DNA of 64,000 nt from Iningainema tapete BLCC-T55 (GCF_014698965.1 NZ_JACXAE010000072.1:310001-374000), one strand, 5' to 3'. Counted from the stretch's first letter, positions 1 to 8,629 are shown. Program-made: numbers and translations. The notes: generated by a model not told the origin, from the letters alone.

Positions 1-675
1 AATTGCAGCAGCGTTAAGTTGTAGTGTAAGGCTATTCATGAGCGCGATCGCACCCTCTGGAGTTAAGTTGAAGAAAATTCGCCCTACTCCCAAATCAGCA
101 TCTGGGTAGCTTTTTTCTTGTCCAAAGTTGCTCAGTGCAATGTAGAAACCATTTTTCAGTCGATTTTTCGGCATCCAAATAGCGACAAACTCGCCAATGG
201 CACATTGGTTTATCGGTTCGAGATGGCGATTGGCGACATGCTGTGCGTCTACTTGTTCAACATATAATATCAAACCACCTTTAGTCACTGCAATACTACC
301 ATCCGGTTCTTTGCGTAACACCTGCCAGTCAGGATCGAAATAACCTATGCCATGATTGTTGGCGTCTAATAGTTCGTAAAATTGCCAATCGATTTCTAGC
401 AGTGAGTTATTTTCTAAATTTTGGTTTACAGCGCTACTCTTGTCTGTATTTATTGCCAATATTGTTTGTAGTGAGCCATTGTAATAAATACCGTGGAGAA
501 AATTTCGTAGTAACAGATTGAGATACTTAAGCTGTAATTCGATTGAAGTCTGCTTGAATCGCTCTGCTACTTGAGTTGGCAGTGCAAACTCTTGATAATG
601 AGGATGGTAAATGCAAAATGGTTCTATTTGAATTAACTTGGCAATATCGAAGAGAGAATCTAGTAATTGATTCAT
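1..675 (-). CDS. HopA1-family (T3SS effector HopA1-like) protein, 3' end cut by window edge
   Basis: An open frame runs leftward from ATG at 673-675 with no stop before base 1, giving about 225 N-terminal residues. Landmarks are LLRNFLHGIYYNGSL near residue 55, YFDPDWQVLRKEPDGSIAVTKGG near 115, FVAIWMPKNRLKNGFYIA near 165 and RIFFNLTPEGAIALM near 200. These match what I recall of the cyanobacterial HopA1 family. Members of this family act as the lyase/cyclase-like part of class V lanthipeptide synthetases and occur in thioamitide clusters. The gene follows the kinase at 690-1922 by 14 bases on the same strand, so the two are almost certainly co-transcribed. The family call is strong; the RiPP role is an inference, and the precursor peptide is not visible here. 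Confidence 0.82.
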   Translation of the reverse strand, partial: MNQLLDSLFDIAKLIQIEPFCIYHPHYQEFALPTQVAERFKQTSIELQLKYLNLLLRNFLHGIYYNGSLQTILAINTDKSSAVNQNLENNSLLEIDWQFYELLDANNHGIGYFDPDWQVLRKEPDGSIAVTKGGLILYVEQVDAQHVANRHLEPINQCAIGEFVAIWMPKNRLKNGFYIALSNFGQEKSYPDADLGVGRIFFNLTPEGAIALMNSLTLQLNAAAI

Positions 676-689
676 ACTTCATTTTTTCC

Positions 690-1922
690 TTAACAGCCAC
701 GTAAGCGAGTTTTGTCGTAATAAATACGCAATAAATTTTGTTTTACTTCAGTCTCAGACAAGCTAGAAAAATTTGTAAATGGTTTGATGATTTCTGATTC
801 TGACATGCCAAATACTGTCAGCATAGATTCCTGGGGAAGTGTAAGTAAATTTTTCGCTACCTGAACTGTATAAACACTGGCGTTATCAAAGTATTTGCGA
901 TTCTGAATCATTTCTTGCACTTGATTAATTAAGATTAATCCGGCAAACTGAATAACGCGCACCATAAAGTCATGACGCTCGGCTAAAATCAGGGGAAAAG
1001 CATTGAGATATGCTCTAACTAAGCTAAGTATTGAAGGTTGAAGCAAATCTAATGGTGTCGCCGCTAATTCTAACGATTCTTCTAATGATATCGATGAATC
1101 TACTACTAAGCTACGCAACCAATTTTCTAAGTAGCTGGCAACTATTGTTCCTAAATCAAAAGCTGGATCTCCCCAACTACAAGCTTCCCAGTCAATCAAC
1201 CGTATAAGGCAATTGTCTAGCTGCTTCCATCGAGAATGCACCAAAATATTGTTAAATTTTAGATCGTTGTGAGTTAGGCAGCAAGGAGCAAATTCTCCAG
1301 CCAATTCTGCTATTGCCGCTTCTAAACTTTCATAACGTTGATAAAGAACATAGAATTTTAATGCATCAATAGGAACTGTACCAAAAATTTCTGGTCCTAT
1401 TGATTCTATCCCTTGTGCTGGGTTGTAATACTGATAGCGAAACTGTCCTTCTGGCGGTGTTGCCATGAAGTTACGATACTCTTGGCGGTTAAATGTGGCA
1501 CGATGCAATACTCCTAAAGTTGTGCCAATAGCGATTGCAATTGCTTCTGGATACTGGTTGTTCTGATAAAAACTTGCTAGCTCAATATATTCATTGAGGT
1601 AGTTACGTACAATGATGGAATTTTCTGGATCGTAATGTACTACCAATGGTGCGATCGCTGACATATTTCCCAGTACAGGAAACCGTTGTAATAATTGATG
1701 AAACAGCCACTCATTAAAAAATTCTTGTGGTATTCCGGCATTATCAATTGTTAGTTCCTGTTTAACCAAAAGTTGACGATTTCCTCTGGAAGTAATCAGT
1801 AAATTAAAATTTTTCCGATCACTTCGGCACAATACGGATGTAGTTACGCTATCTTCTGAACTAATCAGATCGGCATCCTGTAGATACTTGATAACGTTAT
1901 GTTCAGATAGTGAAAGTACCAT
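690..1922 (-). CDS. APH-type phosphotransferase, partner of HopA1-family protein
   Basis: A 410-residue protein with the aminoglycoside-phosphotransferase/kinase fold. It has a candidate ATP-binding Lys at about 54 (LLVKQE), the catalytic loop THNDLKFNNIL at 217-227, and the metal-binding IDWE at 243-246 followed by GDPAFDLG. All catalytic positions are present, so it should be active. APH-like kinases next to HopA1-like proteins phosphorylate Ser/Thr of a precursor peptide in class V lanthipeptide and related RiPP pathways; a small-molecule or antibiotic kinase is the alternative. It is the first gene of a leftward pair with the HopA1 gene 14 bases downstream. No second in-frame domain is seen. 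Confidence 0.8.
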   Translation of the reverse strand: MVLSLSEHNVIKYLQDADLISSEDSVTTSVLCRSDRKNFNLLITSRGNRQLLVKQELTIDNAGIPQEFFNEWLFHQLLQRFPVLGNMSAIAPLVVHYDPENSIIVRNYLNEYIELASFYQNNQYPEAIAIAIGTTLGVLHRATFNRQEYRNFMATPPEGQFRYQYYNPAQGIESIGPEIFGTVPIDALKFYVLYQRYESLEAAIAELAGEFAPCCLTHNDLKFNNILVHSRWKQLDNCLIRLIDWEACSWGDPAFDLGTIVASYLENWLRSLVVDSSISLEESLELAATPLDLLQPSILSLVRAYLNAFPLILAERHDFMVRVIQFAGLILINQVQEMIQNRKYFDNASVYTVQVAKNLLTLPQESMLTVFGMSESEIIKPFTNFSSLSETEVKQNLLRIYYDKTRLRGC

Positions 1923-2113
1923 ATAATATTTCCTATGTTGTCAAGCTAAAAAGATATCGTTATCTGAGTATTTGGTAGATAGCAACTCTTACACGCAGAA
2001 CAATTGGATTGATACTATATACTAATATCTGATTTTGCTTAGGAAGATCTGCCAAAATGCCAATTATACCTTGACTATTACTTTCAAGTTTTTGAGTACA
2101 TTTTGTGATAAAA

Positions 2114-2141
2114 ACAGCCCGTAAATCTATTTACGGGCTGT
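2114..2141 (-). terminator. Hairpin terminator downstream of the TMEM14 gene
   Basis: Perfect 13-bp stem (2114-2126 with 2129-2141) with a 2-base loop. On the minus strand it is followed by a short T-run (TTTTATCACA), as expected of an intrinsic terminator. It would stop leftward transcription from the 2390-2746 gene before the kinase promoter. Confidence 0.55.
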
Positions 2142-2253
2142 AGGCATAAGTCCTATCAACAAGACTGGAAATGGACTTATTTGCTCAGGTATTAATAACA
2201 AATTACAAGATTGATTAGTATTCTCCGGATAAATAGAATGATTTGATTCATCT

Positions 2254-2282
2254 GTAGAGACGCTCCAAGGGAGCGTCTCTAC
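2254..2282. repeat. Dispersed palindrome, GTAGAGACG family
   Basis: Arms of 13 bp (GTAGAGACGCTCC and its complement) separated by AAG. Related copies lie at 3250-3277 (inside a gene), 4135-4163, 39430-39455 and 49039-49071. The arms are conserved outward of the centre while the centre varies. Confidence 0.75.
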
Positions 2283-2389
2283 GATTAATTTGTGGGTGAG
2301 GGCGTCTGTACAATATTTTTTGTCACAAACGCCCTCCTTACAGTAATACTAGTGTACTATTATAATTATCTCCGCAAGAAAGTTGAAAT

Positions 2390-2746
2390 TTATGTGATAA
2401 AAACTACAACTTGTTTTACCATGACTGCTAGTGCTACTATACCGAGAATAGTCATCAATCCCGCTGGCATAAACTTACGTGTTTTAACTAATCTCAAGGT
2501 AAAGAAAATTAACAAAATGGTGGTGACAATGGTAGCCAGAATGGAACCCCAATTGTGTCCTTGAAATTGGACAATAGCAGCAAACACAAGTAATAAACCA
2601 CTGACACTACCACTAATCAGGGAAACGATGCTGTTGGCTTTAAAGTAACCAATTATACCACCAACAATTACCAAGATGCCGTAGGCAAGAGCGACAAGAA
2701 TACCTAAAGTCATTGTTAAACCTATTAGATTGTGATTTAGCTGCAT
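2390..2746 (-). CDS. TMEM14 family small membrane protein
   Basis: 118 residues with four hydrophobic segments (about 9-30, 40-63, 68-86 and 96-116). The glycine-rich GGIIGYFKANSIVSLISG near 29-46 is the typical TMEM14/UPF0136 signature. Eukaryotic members include mitochondrial TMEM14 proteins and the chloroplast fatty-acid exporter FAX1, so a role in lipid or small-molecule movement across a membrane is possible but unproven here. It is a single gene, divergent from the DUF815 ATPase with 53 bases between start codons, so the two share a promoter region. Confidence 0.78.
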   Translation of the reverse strand: MQLNHNLIGLTMTLGILVALAYGILVIVGGIIGYFKANSIVSLISGSVSGLLLVFAAIVQFQGHNWGSILATIVTTILLIFFTLRLVKTRKFMPAGLMTILGIVALAVMVKQVVVFIT

Positions 2747-2799
2747 GTGTCGGCAGACAATTTAACAAGCGCTGTTTAGCAAAATAACCTGAATAATTA

Positions 2800-4128
2800 A
2801 TGGATAATCAAGCGATTGCAAAGGTTCAATTTCTCCAGCGTCAAGCAGCGTCCTTATTACTCTACCAATCTGTCCTCCAAGCGGAAGTGGGTAAGGCATT
2901 TCTTGACTTGTTGCAAGCTATACGCTACACTGACGCCGATGCACGGGGTTGTCTCGAAGCCTACGGCATTTACTTCAAATCCTTAGCTGCTTTAAATCAA
3001 AACTGGGAGGAATTTCTCATCGCGCAAATTCTCAAAGATGACAATCCCTTTACTCGGCAAGCTCAACAGCAAGAATTTCAGAATTTGCCTGCTTGTTTGG
3101 TAGCAGCAGCAGCTCATGATTTACAAGCACTGCAAAGTCTTTATGAATGTAGCAGCGCTTCTTTGAGTGAATGGGTGCAAGTCGTGGCAAGAATGCCTGT
3201 TTCACCAGTAGTATGGTATCAAGAAATAGAGACGCAATTGAACACAACTGTAGAGACGCGATATATCGCGTCTCTACAAGAGATAGAAAATTGGGCTGAT
3301 GCTGTAGAAGATTTGGCGGCACATTACCGTCAATGTGGTACAGGTTTATTTGCGGAATACAAGGCTGCACGCTGGTTGGATGGGAAGTTTGTTGGTATCC
3401 GACACGCCGATCCAGTAAAGTTAAATGAATTAGTGGGTTATGAGTATCAGCGCGAGGCTTTGCTGAAAAATACAGAATTTTTATTATCTGGACTTAGGGC
3501 GCTTTCTGTATTACTTTATGGTAGTCGTGGCTCGGGAAAGTCTTCTTTGGTGAAAGCGTTGTTAAATGAGTATAGCGATCGCAATCTACGTTTAGTGGAG
3601 GTTGCTAAATCGGAATTAAAAGATTTACCAGAAATTGTCGAATATTTACGTTTAGCACCACAAAAATTTATTATCTTTGTTGATGACCTTTCCTTTGAGG
3701 AAGATGATGACGCTTTCAAAGCTCTTAAAGTAGTTTTAGAAGGAAATGTAACTGCACGACCGCAAAACGTTATAGTATATGCAACTTCTAACCGCCGTCA
3801 TTTAGTTCGAGAGTTTTTTGCTGACCGACCTGCGCCCAGAGATCATGATGAAGTTCATGCATGGGATACTATGCAAGAGAAGCTTTCTTTTAGCGATCGC
3901 TTTGGTTTAACTTTGACTTTTGAACCTGCAGACCAAAACACTTATTTACAAATTGTCCGGCATCTTGCCACAATTGCAGAAATTAATATCAGTCAGGAAG
4001 ATTTAGAACACCAAGCTAAAGAGTGGGCGATTCGTCATAATGGTAGATCGGGAAGAACAGCACGTCAATTTGTAGATTTCTTAAAGGCAGATTTAACATT
4101 ATTTAATGCACAAAATCAGAAATGCTAA
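2800..4128 (+). CDS. DUF815-type AAA ATPase
   Basis: 442 residues. The N-terminal half (1-210) is helical and specific to the family. The C-terminal half is a P-loop AAA domain with Walker A LLYGSRGSGKSSL (about 239-251), Walker B FIIFVDDLSFEEDDDA (about 289-304) and a sensor region NVIVYATSNRRHLV (about 323-336), matching DUF815 (YcjX-unrelated, predicted AAA+). A 28-bp perfect palindromic repeat (3250-3277) lies in frame and encodes residues near 151-160. The function of DUF815 proteins is unknown. It heads a rightward run with the TerB-C protein (gap 66 bases) and the DUF2791 ATPase, and may act with them. Confidence 0.8.
   Translation: MDNQAIAKVQFLQRQAASLLLYQSVLQAEVGKAFLDLLQAIRYTDADARGCLEAYGIYFKSLAALNQNWEEFLIAQILKDDNPFTRQAQQQEFQNLPACLVAAAAHDLQALQSLYECSSASLSEWVQVVARMPVSPVVWYQEIETQLNTTVETRYIASLQEIENWADAVEDLAAHYRQCGTGLFAEYKAARWLDGKFVGIRHADPVKLNELVGYEYQREALLKNTEFLLSGLRALSVLLYGSRGSGKSSLVKALLNEYSDRNLRLVEVAKSELKDLPEIVEYLRLAPQKFIIFVDDLSFEEDDDAFKALKVVLEGNVTARPQNVIVYATSNRRHLVREFFADRPAPRDHDEVHAWDTMQEKLSFSDRFGLTLTFEPADQNTYLQIVRHLATIAEINISQEDLEHQAKEWAIRHNGRSGRTARQFVDFLKADLTLFNAQNQKC
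3250..3277. repeat. Perfect palindrome inserted in frame inside the DUF815 gene
   Basis: 28 bp, two 14-bp arms with no loop, arm GTAGAGACGCGATA. It belongs to the GTAGAGACG family seen elsewhere in intergenic DNA here. It keeps the reading frame and lies between the helical N-terminal region and the AAA domain, probably in a loop or linker. Confidence 0.85.
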
Positions 4129-4134
4129 TTCATA

Positions 4135-4163
4135 GTACAGACGCTCCGCAGGAGCTTCTCTAC
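4135..4163. repeat. Dispersed palindrome, degenerate copy
   Basis: Starts 7 bases after the DUF815 stop codon. Arms GTACAGACGCTCC and GGAGCTTCTCTAC differ from perfect pairing at two places. It may work as a 3' hairpin between the first and second genes of the run. Confidence 0.6.
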
Positions 4164-4194
4164 AACCTTTATAATTTATTCCAATTACTGAACT

Positions 4195-5493
4195 ATGCTA
4201 AAAACTAGCCATATGCAACCTGCAACCAGTAGCAATCGAATCATGATCGGTATCATTGCTTTTAGTGTGAGTTTTGGACTAAGTTTGGTCTTAAACTGGA
4301 ACTTTAATCAAGCCCTTTTTACAGGTGCGATCGCTGTACCTGCCACCTATCTAGCCGCATTATTCGTTGATAAGCGACGTAGAAATTCTGAAATGCTGCT
4401 TTTAGATTCTCTTTCTCGTCGAATCAGAGAACTTGAGGGGCTGAAGAATCGTGTTGTAGAAGAAGTCAATCGACTAGAAGCTCATCGCTCTTTATTATAT
4501 AAAGAATCAACCCAACTGCAAAATCAAATCACAGATCGTCGTTGTCAAAGAGATAGTCTCAATCGAGAGTTAAGCAGTTTTATTGGCGAGAAAAAACAGT
4601 TAGAAGTAAAAGTAAACTACTTACAAACTGAAATTCATAATTTGGAGAAAAATAAAGTAGAACTGAATAACACCTTCACTTCTCTTGCCGCTGAAAAACG
4701 CCGGCTCGATTTAAATTATAACCTATCCCGTTCAGAAATAACTCAGGTACAAAAGCAAATTGGTGAATTAGAACAACAAAAACAAGAACTGGAAAATAGT
4801 GTAACTTTACTTAATCGACTTAAACCGCAATTAGAAGAAAAACTACATGAATTGCGAGAGCAAATTCAAAAACTAGAAACTCAGGTAAATAAGCAAAATA
4901 AATTACTATCAAGTCAAAGGCAAGAAAAAGAAAATATAGAAAATAAGCTGAAGTCTCTCCAAACTCAAATAGGAGAGGAACAAACTCAACTAGAAAATCT
5001 GCAAGGGCAAGTTGGAGTATTGCAAGCAGAACGAGATCAATTGCAAAGCCAAGTTTGGGAATTACTACAACAAGTAAATACCCTAGAGCAGGAGCCATTA
5101 TATAATGATAGTGATGTAAGTAATAATGTAGATTTATTTCCTTTTGCTGATTTAATTGAGTCTTTAGAACCCGTAGCGACGATAGGCGGAAAAACAGAGT
5201 TACCCTTGGAGTGGACTAACCTGATCAAACATCTCAGAGAACATGAAATTCAGGTATTAAAAGCAATCATCGAGCAAGAAAATCCTTATGCTACCATAAA
5301 AAAAATAGCAGAGGAAAACATCACCATGCCAAATATATTAATTGATGCCATTAATGAACATGCTAATGATACGATAGGGGAACTAATTATTAACCCTAGT
5401 TCTGAACCCATAGTAATATATCAAGAGCATATGACAATGGTGAAACGTGCGATCGCCATGCACCAAAACATCATGGCACGGCAAACCTCATAA
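4195..5493 (+). CDS. Membrane-anchored coiled-coil protein with TerB-C domain
   Basis: 432 residues. Two hydrophobic segments (about 18-35 and 38-62) are followed by the basic stretch DKRRRN, then about 230 residues of heptad-rich coiled coil (75-305, almost all E/Q/L/K/N). The C-terminal globular domain (about 335-432) reads WTNLIKHLREHEIQVLKAI and resembles the TerB C-terminal domain of tellurite-resistance-type systems. The architecture suggests a cytoplasmic rod tethered to the membrane that scaffolds partners. Comparative studies describe TerB-C proteins in stress or conflict loci next to DUF2791 ATPases, which is what follows here 70 bases on. An ATG at 4213 is an alternative start. Confidence 0.7.
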   Translation: MLKTSHMQPATSSNRIMIGIIAFSVSFGLSLVLNWNFNQALFTGAIAVPATYLAALFVDKRRRNSEMLLLDSLSRRIRELEGLKNRVVEEVNRLEAHRSLLYKESTQLQNQITDRRCQRDSLNRELSSFIGEKKQLEVKVNYLQTEIHNLEKNKVELNNTFTSLAAEKRRLDLNYNLSRSEITQVQKQIGELEQQKQELENSVTLLNRLKPQLEEKLHELREQIQKLETQVNKQNKLLSSQRQEKENIENKLKSLQTQIGEEQTQLENLQGQVGVLQAERDQLQSQVWELLQQVNTLEQEPLYNDSDVSNNVDLFPFADLIESLEPVATIGGKTELPLEWTNLIKHLREHEIQVLKAIIEQENPYATIKKIAEENITMPNILIDAINEHANDTIGELIINPSSEPIVIYQEHMTMVKRAIAMHQNIMARQTS

Positions 5494-5563
5494 AATTAAA
5501 ACACATAGGCTTGAATGCAATGCTTACCCTCAGGGTAAAATAAAATGAGGTCAGGTGATGTAC

Positions 5564-6886
5564 ATGGCAAAGTTGAAAATCTCAAAAAAAGTATCTACGG
5601 CTCTAATCAACTCTCTTAGTGCAGGAGTAGTACCAAGAGTAGGACTAGAATATATAGCAGTAGGTAGGGAACAAGAACTAAAAAGCCTGTTACAAAATCT
5701 TGACGATATAGCAGAAGGGGTAGCAGCATTTCGTTTTATCATTGGCAACTATGGTTCAGGCAAAAGCTTTCTGCTGCAACTGATTCGCAATGGGGCAATG
5801 GAACAAGGTTTTGTCGTCGCTGATGTAGATTTATCCTCAGAACGCAGATTGGCAGGAACAAACAATGAAGGTTTGGCAACCTACCGAGAATTAATGAGTC
5901 GTCTCGCTACAAAAACACGTCCTGATGGTGGTGCGCTAGTTTCAATTTTGGAAGGATGGATTAATAAAATTCAACAAGAAGTTGCGAAAGATACGGGAAT
6001 GCGTCCTAACGAAGACGGTTTTGACGATAAAGTAGAAGAGAAAATCAGGGAAGTAGTTCAATATATTGAAGACTTGGTGCACGGATTTGATTTTGGTAGC
6101 GTTATTGTTGCTTATTGGCGTGGCTACCGATTAGATGATGATGAATTAAAGGGTGCAGCTTTACGTTGGTTACGAGGAGAATTTGCCACCAAAATAGAAG
6201 CAAAAGCTGCTTTAGGAGTGCGAGTTATCATTGACGATGAGAGTTGGTATGACTACGTTAAGCTCATAGCTAAGTTTGTCGCTGAGATTGGCTATAAAGG
6301 ACTTTTAATTTTACTTGATGAAGCTGTAAATTTATATCAAATATCCCCTACAGTTAGTAGAGAAAAAAATTACAACAGACTGCTAGGAATGTTCAACGAT
6401 ACTATGCAGTGCAAAGCAGAACATTTAGGTATTATCATCGGTGGAACAACAAAATTTTTAGAAGATCCAAATCGGGGACTTTTTGCCGATCAAGCATGGC
6501 GAAGACGCACAAAAGAAAGCCGTTTTACCACTCAAGCAGGTGTCCAAGAATTTTTAGGTCCAGTAATAAGACTTAACCCATTAACATCAGAAGAAATTCT
6601 CAAACTTTTACTGAATTTGACAGAAATTCACGCTCTCAACTTCGGCTATAACCAAACTTTAAAAACTAGCGATTTGAAAGAGTTTGTAAAAGAAATTGTC
6701 AATCGCTTAGGGGCAGAAGCATTGCTTACACCCGGCGAAATCGTGCGGGACTTTATTAGTGTACTAAATATTCTTTACCAAAATCCAGAAATCTCGTTTA
6801 GTAAAGTAATTCATGGCTCTGATTTTAAACCCACTGCTTACGGTAGCACAGATAGCAACGACGACATAGCAGAATTTAGTTTATAG
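5564..6886 (+). CDS. BREX-type ATP-binding protein (DUF2791, BrxC/BrxD-like)
   Basis: 440 residues from ATG 5564 (alternatives: GTG 5555, ATG 5558). It opens with a helical region (ALINSLSAGVVPRVGLEYIAVGR), then Walker A FIIGNYGSGKSFLLQL near 60-75, a long insert, Walker B KGLLILLDEAVNLY near 245-258, and a C-terminal region LTPGEIVRDFISVLNIL near 390-405. This order and the R-X-X-E-L-K-S-L stretch match the DUF2791/BREX ATPase family, whose members couple ATP hydrolysis to DNA-defence complexes. No PglX, PglZ or BrxL gene is nearby, so it belongs to a Ter-linked set rather than a full BREX system. The usual helicase partner is missing. Confidence 0.75.
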   Translation: MAKLKISKKVSTALINSLSAGVVPRVGLEYIAVGREQELKSLLQNLDDIAEGVAAFRFIIGNYGSGKSFLLQLIRNGAMEQGFVVADVDLSSERRLAGTNNEGLATYRELMSRLATKTRPDGGALVSILEGWINKIQQEVAKDTGMRPNEDGFDDKVEEKIREVVQYIEDLVHGFDFGSVIVAYWRGYRLDDDELKGAALRWLRGEFATKIEAKAALGVRVIIDDESWYDYVKLIAKFVAEIGYKGLLILLDEAVNLYQISPTVSREKNYNRLLGMFNDTMQCKAEHLGIIIGGTTKFLEDPNRGLFADQAWRRRTKESRFTTQAGVQEFLGPVIRLNPLTSEEILKLLLNLTEIHALNFGYNQTLKTSDLKEFVKEIVNRLGAEALLTPGEIVRDFISVLNILYQNPEISFSKVIHGSDFKPTAYGSTDSNDDIAEFSL

Positions 6887-6977
6887 TCAATTTACTCGAA
6901 CCGATTGGTTTTGAGGTAACGAGCGCAAGTAAACGGTTAAGAGGGATTAGACAAAGCTTGTATTCAACCTGACTTGA

Positions 6978-7085
6978 TTATCAATTAGCTATCAAATTGT
7001 GACACAAAAACATGGTGGATCATTGGATTGTATTTCGCAGCTTGGTGTTGGTACTGAGTTTGTGATTAATATTCCTATTAGATAA
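6978..7085 (+). pseudogene. Histidine kinase C-terminal fragment
   Basis: A 35-codon scrap reads LSISYQIVTQKHGGSLDC and then ISQLGVGTEFVINIPIR followed by TAA at 7083-7085. This is the G2-box-to-end part of a HATPase domain. The expected upstream GLG turns into a stop (TGA) at 6975-6977, and nothing kinase-like precedes it. It is a leftover of a deleted sensor kinase at the boundary between the two convergent accessory modules. Confidence 0.75.
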
Positions 7086-7156
7086 GAGCCACTGGCAGAA
7101 TATGATTCAAGAAAATAAACCGCCGAGACGCAGAGGGCGCAGAGGAAAGAAGTGGG

Positions 7157-8629
7157 TTAGGTTTGATTAATTGGTAAGTTACGGAGGAAGTAAAAGCGAT
7201 CGCTCTTCAAATCACCTACATTCCCCCGCCCCAAGTAGCCAGTCAAAGGAGAGGAAAGCTCTATCAATAAATCGTGAACTGCCTCGCTAGTTTGCTTGGG
7301 ATTGTGAGTGGCATTGTAATGAGCGCGAATTTCTGTAACTGTGAAACCCTGATTAATGGCTCCTGGATTTTCGTTATCTTGCTCGGAGAGTTCTTTGACT
7401 GCTTGAATAATCTGCGATCGCAAACTCATTTCTCGATAAACTTGATTAATGTATTTTTCAACTTCCTCATCGGACTGACCTACTTTTAGATATTCTTTTA
7501 GTTTAAACAAGTCTATTGAGTTACGATAAGTACTTTGTAGTTTCACCAGTTTCTGAAGTGTTTCTGGATTAATAATAGTCATACCATGTACCTTTGCAGA
7601 ATCTTGTAGTTGGATTGTAGGTTCACCAGGACCGATAATTAATTTAGTAGATCGCTGAAATATTTCTTGACTTTTTAGGCGTAATGTTCCTAAGTTTAGT
7701 AGTTGTACTGCCGTATCATTGGGAATTTTTTTACCAGCTTTACATTCCCCTACTAGTGGATATGGCTGTGAACAGAATACATCTACACCACCAGCACCGC
7801 CTTTATGGAATTCATCAACTGTAAATCCTAAAAACTCTATGCTCTGACGAACTATATTTTCAAAGTCTGTCCCTGCTTGATAATTACTTTTGCCTTCATC
7901 TTGTTCTTTGCTGCGCTTCCCCAAAGCTACAATGTCATTAATCCAAGCTAAATTTTGCTGAGGTAGCGTTGGTAGCTGCTCAGTAGTCCAACCTAAAAAT
8001 AGTTGGATATCCTGGTGTAATTGTTTCGCGGCTGAGTTGGTGATAGCAAGGAAAGCTAAAGCGCCTTGCAATTCTTCTAATTCAGGATTTTGTGATGGTT
8101 GGCGTATTTCTAATTGGTTTTTACGTTGGGTGAATAGGCGATCGCTTACTACTGGTTGTGCTTCAGAACCTCTCAAAGAATTAGGTAAAGGCACAAACTG
8201 ACGACTTTGGAGTTGTACAGGAATTTCACAGTGATTGAGTAGTTGGTAAACGCGCAAGTAAGCCAGAAAAATATGAGATCGTTCCCCAAGTGCTTGCTTT
8301 AATGCTTCTTTTGTCCAAACGGTTAACTGTGACAAAGACTCAAATGTTTCAGGAAGATGCATTTTGCAGCTTTCGCATTTAGCCCAAGCTTTAATCACAA
8401 CTGTTTGAGAACCTAAGTTTACAAAAACCTTTTGGGCAATGGGTAAAAAACCTGAGCGGTAGTACCGCTCAAGAGGTAAAATCGAGACGTTAGCTGGATA
8501 GAGCGCAAATTGCTGCCCAGGGTTAATGAAATTCTGGGGCATTGCAACAATAATTCGCCCTTGGATTAAAGCTTCAACATCGGCAGCAGGCAAACATAGG
8601 GCTGTTTGAAGCAAGACTGATTGAGTCAT
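7157..8629 (-). CDS. DUF1802 / PD-(D/E)XK nuclease fusion, third gene of a putative defence operon
   Basis: 490 residues. Residues 1-170 resemble cyanobacterial DUF1802 (ALCLPAADVEALIQGR, FINPGQQFALYP, WAKCESCKM). Residues 250-345 form a restriction-endonuclease-like core: helix E in TDFENIVRQ (257), then GGVDVF with D283, and LVGECKAGK with E295 and K297, a complete D-x(n)-E-x-K site. The C-terminal 100 residues are helical and of unknown role. The N terminus may recognise a substrate and the core cut DNA. The ATG overlaps the stop region of the ATPase by 4 bases, so the two are translationally coupled. The nuclease fold is well supported; the target is unknown. Confidence 0.72.
   Translation of the reverse strand: MTQSVLLQTALCLPAADVEALIQGRIIVAMPQNFINPGQQFALYPANVSILPLERYYRSGFLPIAQKVFVNLGSQTVVIKAWAKCESCKMHLPETFESLSQLTVWTKEALKQALGERSHIFLAYLRVYQLLNHCEIPVQLQSRQFVPLPNSLRGSEAQPVVSDRLFTQRKNQLEIRQPSQNPELEELQGALAFLAITNSAAKQLHQDIQLFLGWTTEQLPTLPQQNLAWINDIVALGKRSKEQDEGKSNYQAGTDFENIVRQSIEFLGFTVDEFHKGGAGGVDVFCSQPYPLVGECKAGKKIPNDTAVQLLNLGTLRLKSQEIFQRSTKLIIGPGEPTIQLQDSAKVHGMTIINPETLQKLVKLQSTYRNSIDLFKLKEYLKVGQSDEEVEKYINQVYREMSLRSQIIQAVKELSEQDNENPGAINQGFTVTEIRAHYNATHNPKQTSEAVHDLLIELSSPLTGYLGRGNVGDLKSDRFYFLRNLPINQT

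Larger units (their letters stand above)
1923..2389. other. Intergenic region with two hairpins
   Basis: A 467-base gap without a convincing gene. It holds the presumed promoter of the kinase/HopA1 pair (AT-rich, about 1925-2080), a perfect 13-bp hairpin at 2114-2141 and a dispersed palindrome at 2254-2282. I looked for a short precursor-peptide gene on the minus strand for the RiPP-like pair and did not find one I could support. The plus-strand open frame from 2292 is the shadow of the TMEM14 gene. Confidence 0.5.

Noticed and set aside
2292-2564. Plus-strand open frame of 90 codons
   Set aside because: It lies opposite the TMEM14 gene and part of the repeat region, and has no recognisable motif.
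2800-6886. A full BREX system
   Set aside because: No PglX methylase, PglZ phosphatase, BrxA, BrxB or BrxL is present; only the DUF2791 ATPase type is shared.
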